NCBI GenBank assembly: GCA_011033025.1
Contig: WFMF01000365.1
Coordinates: 1 to 64,000, forward strand
DNA length: 64,000 bases
Direction of reading: 5' to 3'
Source of the DNA: Beroe forskalii
Taxonomy: Eukaryota > Ctenophora > Nuda > Beroida > Beroidae
Below the pieces are notes generated by a model. That model saw only the letters and a program-made list of their open reading frames with translations, had not been told where the DNA came from and did no database searches. Positions 57,201-64,000 of this stretch are shown here, one piece after another. The translations under genes were made by a program, and so were the position numbers. How positions within the stretch are numbered: position 1 is the first letter of the stretch; every line of letters begins with the position of its first letter.

Positions 57201-60200
57201 GCTGGAGGGATATTATGGGTTATGATAAAACTGCTGTTAAAGTTAGTTGGTGTCAAGGTTCAATGATGTCAAGATAAATTGGTTTCAATTAAAAAACTAG
57301 TGTTAAAGTGAAATTGGTGCCAAGGCTGGAAAGTAAGTGGAAAGATGATTTGGTGTTGACACTAATTCAAACCATAAATTGGAAGAACAAATTTATAACC
57401 GGAACCCCTTCATAAACTGCAACCAAAAGTTTTGCGGTCCAAAACCGCATAAAACTCAAACTATGGATACTGAATGTCCCCTAAATAATCAATGCAAATT
57501 TGAAGAATATCAGATGCATGTGAAAGGTATTCTTTCAAAAATCAGGCGGTATGTTTGAATTCAATTTTGTTATTTTTAGTACATCAATGATGATTGATGC
57601 TAGCATTTTACGGAGAAGTGTGAACTCGATTATTTTTACACCATACTGCTACGTGCAAAAATGTAAATTGATTGTGAAATGTGGGAAAGTTGAGATATTT
57701 GTCGTGAAAATTGAATTAATGTGAGTTTTTCATATAAAAAGTGAAAGAGCAATCTGTTTTACAGCAAGTGAAAAATAAGCAAATAGACCACCTACTAAAT
57801 CGAACGATTAGTTTTTAGTAAACCTTGGTGATCAAAAATATCGAAAAATCAAATGACCATGAATGCTATTCGAAGATTATTGTAAATTTTTGTAATCGCA
57901 AGATAATCGAACAAGCATGCATTATATTAATTCGGAATGTGCACACTCGTTATCATCAAATTGCTATCTTATTATCAGGGGTGTTACTGATAAGCTGATA
58001 AGAGTACACACGCACACTACAATACAAAGCTGAGTCTGGCTTTTAATTATATAGGGTTACCAGTCCAAATTTCACTGCACGAACCACCAGGCCCAAAATA
58101 TGATACTGTAAAATTGTATTTGAGTTGAACTTCCGTTTTCCACTGGTGATAAGAATAACGCAGTGTAAATGGTAGTGCTCTAGTGTACTACTCAGTTGTC
58201 TTTGCAGGTTTCGGGGGAGTCCCCAAAGATCTATGAGGTGTCTTCCACTCAGTTGATACTTCTTCAAAACGGATCCCTGACCATACTGGTGGCAAGCAGC
58301 AAAACGCGCATTGCCTCTGATCAATGTTTCACTCATGTGACTGTCAGCTCTGACTTGTACGATAGGAAGATGTTTGCAATATCTCGTGAGACAACCAATG
58401 GATCTCTGGTTCACAATGCCATATACAAGTGAGCCATCCAGTAAAGGAAATTTCTAGTAGAATTTGAAATAGGCTTCAGTGGTGGTTCAGGCTCAGTGTC
58501 AAACAAAGTTTGCATAAAATATGACACCAATTCACTACTTTTTGAAACATAATTCAATGAAATTTTTGTTCATGCTTTTTACACAGTAGTCAGTACATAC
58601 ACAAATATACAATCACGAATTCTCAGTGTTACAACATCATCGGACGTAACGAAGCTTCTGGGTGACGATGCAATTACTGTCAGAAACGTGGAAAGCTACA
58701 AATGCATAGGTAAACCACCTTATTAGCTGAAATAACTCGGAGTGAGAATTTATCAAACATTCAAACTTCATTTTTGTGTCGTAATTACCAACCCCTACTT
58801 ACGTTGCATTGCTACCCGGACCCCTCAGACAGCACGCAGCAGAGTCTCTCCACCAAGAGGCTGGTGTTCCTGGACCTACTCAGTGTGGGAGGAGAGCAGC
58901 TCGTTCTCTACGAGCAGCAGATAACTGCCCCAACCACCACCTACCACTCCCTCCTCGGGAACCGCTGTAACCGCTTCCCTGCCACTGTGGCGGCCGTGTC
59001 CGTCAAAACCCCGCTGAGCGACGTATCGGCTGGTGGAACGACGGTTGTCGTCACTAAGTTGGTCCCGATAGCCCGGGCGTCACCCCATGTTTTAGCTGTG
59101 GGGAGTGTTGTGTTGTACTCGCCGTGTTTGGGGTGTGCCTGGTATCTGCTGCCTGTACCGCATAGTCCGTCCCAGGAGTATATCGTGGCTACTGATGACG
59201 CAGGTACAATAAAACTGAACAAGTGAGATTGTGAGAAGTAACTTACCTCGTAGCAAGGAAAATAAATGTCTTCTGAACTTGTGATTTGCCAAATTTAGCG
59301 AAAAAACGTGGTACCTTTATTGTTAGATTCAAGTATTCATAATCTCGTCTCTTCACCCAGGAAGGTACGTGATCCAGGTATCCAACTCGCTCTACTACGG
59401 TCACTACGGCGAGTGCATCAAGCTCTCCGAGTACTACATCCTCAACTCCTTCTCGCCTGCTGACGTCATCAAGATGAAGCAGAACTCTGAGGTGGTGCTC
59501 ACTTCCTTCCACGATCACTTCGGGAAGATAGGGCAGAGCGACACCGTCCTGGATTTGCGGGATATCGATCACGCTGTCAGTGCTAGGCAACTCGCGGAGG
59601 GGGTCCTTGATGGTAGGTGTGATCATCATTGATGTGCATGGTTGTTCTTCAGCCAATCTATTGCCTTTTCATCTTCCGACACATTCTGTGTATTTTTATT
59701 TGCACCGAATTATGATGATTCTGTGACAGCTAAACCTGTTCCACAACCTGATCATCTTTTTGACGCAACTTTGTATAGCCAGTTGGATGGATGCTACTAT
59801 TTTCAGGCGTTCTGCACAAGAAACTGTCTGTAAGTGTGTGTACCGACGATTCTCCTTTCTACACCAGGATGTCTTCGTTAGAATACAGCCAGCCATACCG
59901 ACATGAGGTAGGTCATACAAATTAAAAGTTGTGTCTCATCATTGCGTTTTAAATTTCATGATTCAGGAACTTCTTTCACAACTTTGCAACTCCCCACCGA
60001 GTTAGTCCAAATCACGCATATATATCTCTGTGTACAGGAGAAGTGCTACTCCAACTCAATACCTGATAGAGCCTACCTGGAGTTGGGAGAATCCTACTCC
60101 ATGCACGTAGACTTCTCCCCTTACGCTCCTGAATCAGCTGACATGGGTAAGTTACAAAGTGCTCACTGATTCACTCTATGGCTGATCCTGAGAAATCTTA

Positions 60201-62491
60201 CTCCCACATTTCTAACCCATCTTATCTTGATATCATCAATAGCAAGATTAAACTCAATCTCCTATCTAGACTATTTGCTGACTGAATCTGAAGTTAGCGT
60301 GAATGTCTGGAACGGATCCCTGCTAGAAGTTGAGATCAACAAGACAGTTGACTACAGGACTCTGCAAGTTTCATTCGAAGTTACGATATCGGATATCGGA
60401 CGAGCTGTGCGCGCAAAACCAGGTTTAAAATCGTTTTTCTGCTTAACCCTATCCGCGACAGCTCCTAAGTAATGTACTTTCCATCCATTCTTTGTTCTTT
60501 CCTTCTTCATACTTTGATACTTTTTGACATATAAGTACGGCGATTACCAATTATTGTCCATTTCTCTTCAACCATCAATTCAGGTGCAAGTCTGACCACT
60601 GTTAACGTGGCTGTGATACCGAGTCAAATCCTCCCTCTTCCCTCCTTCCATGTTCTTCTCGGATGCAAGCCAGGTAGCTGCTTACTGCTAAGATGTCAAA
60701 CACATCACGTCTTTGCGTTTGAGATTCGACGGATAACTGATGATGCTCTCTAAAATGGATGAGTTTCTCCCAAATTATCAAATTTATATTACCTTGCCTG
60801 GATCAGAGTCCCCGCCTCTCAAAGTCTAAATAACTTTTTTTTAGGTCAGAAAGTATCTCTGAGCCGACAGAACACCCCTCGACTACTGCCGTCCACTACT
60901 GATGACGTGATACACGTCCAGTTTGAGGACGTGTTCCGTCCTAGTTTCGATGTGGTGGACCTGGTGTCTGGTATCAGTAAACCCTACCAGGGTAACTATT
61001 CCCTGCTCTTCACTGGAGCTGGACAGTCTGTCGAAGAAATCGTCATGTTCAGGTATGAGGATCGGAAGGAAGTTAGGACCAAGAGTTCGCTGAATCACTG
61101 GTATAACCATTTCAAATTTTGATATTGTCCCAGTGTTTTGCCATCGCCGTGCATCGGCCATTCGGCCAATATTCTTCTGTGTTACTTACCAGTGATGCAA
61201 CTGATCAAGAACTCAATTTGATTGACTCAATTTGATTGACTCAATTTCAGTGATGATGAGAAAGATAAGTTTAACACTGATGGGGGGCCAACCGGTATTT
61301 GGAACTGGAAAGGTGCTTCCGATCAGCTTCAGGTATAGTTTCAGAAGAATCAAAGTCATGGCTTGGGGGATTTCAGTTGATAAATTTCAATGCCAATGCA
61401 TAAATATTTTTCAATAAATTCAATGTAACTTTCGTATAATTTGATAAACTTGATCACGTGACCGTGTTTCCAGATGAAGTGGCTGTGCAGAGAGTACAGT
61501 GTATGTGCTAACGTGTACCCCAGACTATTGGACGGTGTTCCGAACTACTGCTTCAACGTTCGCTTCTCAAACCAACAGTTCGCTTCCAACGATTCTTACT
61601 GCGTTTTTGAGGTATTTCTCTTGCACCTCAAAGAGTTGATTGTGATAATTTGTTCCCACAAAATTCACGTCTTTGAGGTAAAGAAAAATTAACAAATCCA
61701 TACAGCTTCAATTATTGCAAATTCTACAAAATCTTTCGGACTTGCAAAGAAAATTAATACCTGACGAACATCTTCCTCAGGAAGATTTCAAGATTTGTGT
61801 GCACGGCCTCCCCCTCGGAGTATGGCAGAGTCTCATTGTTCTGTCAACTTTAGTGGCAGCTGTCATGGTCTATGTGTTCCTTCTGTTCTGCAAGGAAAAC
61901 GGCTGTAGAGCATTCTTCGTGAGTAGTGGCTTTGCAGTAGCTTACTATATTTGATTTGCTCCTATATTTGATTTACTAACTTATTTTCATTTCCTTGGGA
62001 GTAATATGTTTGGTCTGTATAATGCTAGAAGCGATAAAATGCAGCACAATCAACTTCAACCTCTTCTTATTGCAGGAAGAACTGCACTTGTTAGCTCCGG
62101 AAGAGGAATGTGTAGAAGAGGAACATGCCAACTTCATGAGGGAACAGATGCTGAATCAAATGAATATGAAGAGACAAAGCAGTATGCTACCGAAACGTAA
62201 GTCAGCTTTCCATGGCCTCTTTTAGTCTTCCTAGACTTCGGGGATTTTGCTTTTTTGTTAAGTTTTCTCTAAATAAAGAAATGCTCTGAGATTTGTCCCT
62301 TTTCTTGTGATATATGATTTTAATATGCCAACCATTCTTATTGAACTTCAGCTCGGAGATCGAGTATTGTGGAAGACATTAGGACTATACAAAAAGTCCG
62401 GAGGAAGTCGACGACCACTGGATCTCTGGCTCCCTACAACACGCTATCTCACCTTGTCCGAGACAGGTCTAAGACCAAGGTGGACATGTAG
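51290..62491 (+). CDS. CATSPERD/CATSPERE-like: CatSper accessory subunit, delta/epsilon type
   Basis: About 19 exons: 51290-51378, 51584-51667, 54906-55104, 55346-55537, 58208-58428, 58594-58709, 58829-59203, 59361-59612, 59730-59829, about 59868-59911, 59967-60146, 60243-60422, 60584-60673, 60845-61052, 61251-61332, 61474-61611, 61781-61918, 62076-62196, 62352-62491. The product is about 980 residues (CATSPERE about 950, CATSPERD about 800). A signal peptide (MYLLLVLLCLAASAVS) is followed by a large Cys-rich ectodomain. The family stem signature runs PSFHVLLGCKPG, then FEDVFRPSFDVVDLVSG, GNYSLLFTGAG, MKWLCREYSVCANVYPR, and CVHGLPLGVWQS just before one membrane span (LIVLSTLVAAVMVYVFLLFC). 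The acidic/basic cytoplasmic tail is about 100 residues. It is an auxiliary subunit of the sperm-flagellum calcium channel. Phase agrees at all junctions, but exon 10 needs a weak donor and is uncertain. Introns 2 and 4 hold antisense genes. Delta versus epsilon cannot be decided by eye. Confidence 0.88.
51819..52046 (-). CDS. Small single-pass membrane protein with CPPxCR motif, gene 1
   Basis: 75 residues from an ATG at 52046, chosen for its A-rich AAAATGG context; the frame stays open upstream to 52127. The N-terminal half is hydrophilic (GALPLDRDALPDVNVSGAKE). Then comes one predicted membrane helix (LIWVIFGVGLACILFFLLLE), and immediately VCPPLCRSK. No signal peptide, so probably Nout/Cin with a tiny tail. 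The motif is shared with 53766-54059 and with a frame at 52690-52850. It lies antisense in intron 2 of the CatSper gene. Not a family I recognise. A downstream exon is possible, since the stop overlaps a GTAACA. Confidence 0.6.
   Translation of the reverse strand: MARESGRLSDNKGALPLDRDALPDVNVSGAKEHLGRVAMDVEGSEELIWVIFGVGLACILFFLLLEVCPPLCRSK
52690..52949 (-). pseudogene. Third CPPxCR-type membrane protein copy, split between frames
   Basis: An ATG at 52943 opens a 64-codon frame with a hydrophilic start (MSRVEDTAKLLKNKSHSFNE, containing two N-glycosylation sequons). In the neighbouring frame, about 52850-52690 gives GAVFFVIFFACLSIFPPLCR and a basic tail ending GRRRSGPHA. The membrane helix and FPPLCR match the VCPPLCR and VCPPCCR of its neighbours. 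The two halves do not share a frame, so this is a degenerate copy, or part of its start lies in an unseen exon (TTTGCAG before the helix is a possible acceptor). Confidence 0.5.
52950..53765. other. Part of CatSper intron 2, nothing recognised
   Basis: AT-rich; short open frames without domains. Repeated phrase CTTATGGCTAAT near 52478 and 53455. Confidence 0.4.
53766..54059 (-). CDS. Small single-pass membrane protein with CPPxCR motif, gene 2
   Basis: 97 residues, complete in one exon. A CGCAG acceptor just upstream of the ATG suggests a 5' untranslated exon. Acidic N-terminus (MSDNPIADAPIISEGESQ), one membrane helix (FIIVLFVCSMVLMFLYICLQ), then VCPPCCRSPPSPMSYYNG, a GGRRSRPSK basic patch and an acidic tail ending YTTDI. 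The cysteines next to the membrane could be palmitoylated (inference), and the last four residues could be a PDZ-type ligand (weak). A TATATA at about 54215 on this strand may be its promoter. Antisense in CatSper intron 2. No known family recognised. Confidence 0.7.
   Translation of the reverse strand: MSDNPIADAPIISEGESQDLASKGTSKDFIIVLFVCSMVLMFLYICLQVCPPCCRSPPSPMSYYNGIGGRRSRPSKAREITEEFKVTEDCDKYTTDI
54060..54905. other. Rest of CatSper intron 2
   Basis: Two open frames (54276-54551 plus, 54601-54877 minus) lack domains. The second overlaps a loose inverted repeat around TTTCTGAAATCTCCACGTGAC. No gene is supported. Confidence 0.35.
56159..57201 (-). CDS. BOLL-like: DAZ/BOULE-like RRM RNA-binding protein
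   Basis: Three exons on the minus strand: 57201-57088, 56943-56615, 56443-56159, in phase with each other. About 239 residues from the first ATG in exon 1; a further 5' exon is possible because an acceptor precedes it. One RRM at about residues 5-90: RNP2 VFVGNL, helix TTDITEEEIFSFLSDLGYL, then VDVKLMRDGQGVSKGFGFV with RNP1 KGFGFV, and GQNIVFKRAFRRR. The GVSKGFGFV block and the strand before it are the hallmark of the DAZ family. A Ser/Glu-rich linker with CCKCGG follows, and the C-terminal 95 residues are rich in Pro, Tyr, Phe and Gln, as in BOULE/DAZL tails. These proteins promote translation of germline mRNAs. Nested antisense in CatSper intron 4. Other single-RRM proteins (Musashi/hnRNP-type) are less likely. 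Confidence 0.75.
57202..58207. other. Remainder of CatSper intron 4
   Basis: AT-rich. Any upstream exon or promoter of the BOULE-like gene should lie here. I could not pick one out. TTGGTGTCAAGG-type phrases repeat loosely at 57247-57330. Confidence 0.4.
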
Positions 62492-62639
62492 TAGACTGCT
62501 GTACGCTGGAGGAAAAGGGCAAGCAACTATAGCTACATGGAGGGTGGAGTAGTGTCTGAAGACCACGCTACGTTCAGCGAAATGGTACATTCCATTTTGG
62601 TCAGAAGAGCGTCAACAATCCAGGTATTTAGTCTGTTAC

Positions 62640-62765
62640 TGTTCTGTCGCCATCTTGCTCCACCTCACCATTACCAGCACAGATGATCTTCATCACCTCA
62701 CCTTATCTCCATCAGCACACCTTACCTCCATCACTTCACATTACCTTCATCACTTCATTTCACCG
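62640..62765 (+). repeat. Degenerate CATCACCTCACCTTA repeat in the 3' UTR
   Basis: About five units of 20-22 bp (TTCATCACCTCACCTTATCT, TCCATCAGCACACCTTACC, TCCATCACTTCACATTACC) between the CatSper stop codon and its poly(A) signal. Confidence 0.7.
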
Positions 62766-62816
62766 GATACTTCAATGACACTATAAATTTGCAATCTGTC
62801 AGCCTGAAGCCAAAGG

Positions 62817-62822
62817 AATAAA
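62817..62822 (+). promoter_or_regulatory. Poly(A) signal of the CatSper subunit gene
   Basis: AATAAA about 325 bases after the stop codon at 62489-62491. An earlier AAATAAA at 62272 lies in the last intron. Confidence 0.65.
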
Positions 62823-64000
62823 GCATTGTAACTTGAATTCCGATCAATAATGATCACTAAATAATGCTTTGTTGGTTAAATGACACTAAACAGACGCACG
62901 TGCATTTCGGGAAGATCAAGTTGTTTTTCTTTCTAGCCTACTGTCTTAGATCATTTTCTAAGTTCATTATTTTAGACATGTCCCACATTTATGAGCATTT
63001 GCTTCTTCAACACCACTTTCGCATAATTACCTGTAAACAAATCCTTATTTTCATGCCTTATATTGACATAAATCTATATGATGACGCTTTGGATACAAAT
63101 TAAGTTTTAAATTAGACAATACTCAATAGGCTCTATTACCATTGAATAACATTTTCATTCTTTAGCCTAAACAATTGATTGTGGTTTATTTGAAGTATAT
63201 TATTTTAAAATAATCCTATCGCATTGCATTAGTTCATAAAGTTTAATTAAGATTACACTTTGATAAAGTTGTCGTGTAAAATAATTTGTTAATACTATTT
63301 AGAATAAAATTTTGTCAAATTTATCATACTTACCAAGTTGATAACGTAATTTTGTGATCCTATTGAAACTTATGTTTATCATCGTTAAAAGTAAAAGAAA
63401 GGTTATCGCCGGATTGATAAAGTAGCTGAAATTTTATAATTGTGAGATATTCTCCAGAAAATTTCGGAATACTGTGGTCGAAATGGATTATGAAATAGTA
63501 CACAGATATCAGTCTAGTATATCATGATAAGATGCAATATAAAAAAGAAATTAAAAAAATCTAACATGTTATTCCTCAAAAATCTAAAAATCGAAGTGTT
63601 CGTTCATCTGACTCACTAGTCCATGCAATATCTATTTTAACAGCATGCTCATCACTGCACAGTGCACTAAATTCATGAATATTTTACTTTTATTATGTAC
63701 ACAAAACTATCACTATATACACAGACATCTGAATGTTATTTATAAATTTCAAATAAAATAATTTCAAATATAGTCCGAAACAGGTTGCATGATTATGACA
63801 TGACTGATGTTTTTGTATGGGAATCGTGGAAAGGATTTATCAACATTAATCACGCCTCTTGATTCTGAGCAATTGGAATTCGCTGGCTGAATAGTTCATA
63901 AAATCAGTTCACTGACCAATATCTTTATAACTGTGATGGCTTGCCATGTACAGGTGATTTCACTGTATATCATTTCCACCATGGTCTCCTAGAAGCCTGT
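62823..64000. other. Unassigned AT-rich intergenic sequence
   Basis: No ORF with domain support, repeat partner or RNA gene noticed up to the window end. Confidence 0.35.

Noticed and set aside
58941-59656. Minus-strand ORFs of 93 and 137 residues
   Set aside because: They are antisense shadows of CatSper exons 7 and 8, whose plus-strand frames are in phase with the rest of the gene.

Overview
This is a metazoan nuclear contig, most likely from a marine invertebrate on an early-branching lineage. The evidence is short spliced introns with GT/AG borders, AATAAA signals, and a cargo of CR1/Jockey-type LINEs and MITEs. Species cannot be read from the sequence; a cnidarian-like host is only a guess.

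The left two thirds (1-43.2 kb) is a graveyard of repeats. It holds one LINE with both long ORFs open (33.1-39.2 kb, minus strand), a 5'-truncated sibling of it (29.0-30.1 kb), a large broken LINE whose ORF1 carries SAP-like and SGNH-like domains (about 3.6-10.1 kb), a LINE that has kept its 5' half but lost its RT (25.1-28.2 kb), and pieces of several others. Between 14.8 and 22.0 kb, foldback elements and MITEs have inserted into a repeat family present in several copies, so empty and filled sites can be compared inside the window. A 1.0 kb repeat occurs twice in opposite orientation (16.0-17.1 and 30.2-31.3 kb). No convincing host gene was found in this part.

The right third (43.3-62.8 kb) is a compact host-gene block. 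A 13-exon plus-strand gene (43,300-50,756) encodes a protein of about 790 aa with an N-terminal coiled coil, a long Pro/Thr/Lys-rich middle and an FG-rich tail. Its N-terminal half resembles the synaptonemal-complex protein SIX6OS1. About 530 bp downstream, on the same strand, lies a gene of roughly 19 exons (51,290-62,491). It encodes a CatSper accessory subunit of the delta/epsilon type: signal peptide, large ectodomain, the family's conserved stem motifs, one membrane span and a short cytoplasmic tail.

Other genes sit antisense inside the introns of the CatSper gene. Intron 2 holds up to three small single-pass membrane proteins that share a juxtamembrane CPPxCR motif and look like tandem duplicates. 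Intron 4 holds a three-exon DAZ/BOULE-like RNA-binding protein. A meiosis-like protein, a sperm-channel subunit and a germline RNA-binding protein so close together, two of them nested, suggest a germline-expressed neighbourhood. Exon borders were set by hand from splice sites, and reading phase agrees at every junction except around one small CatSper exon.
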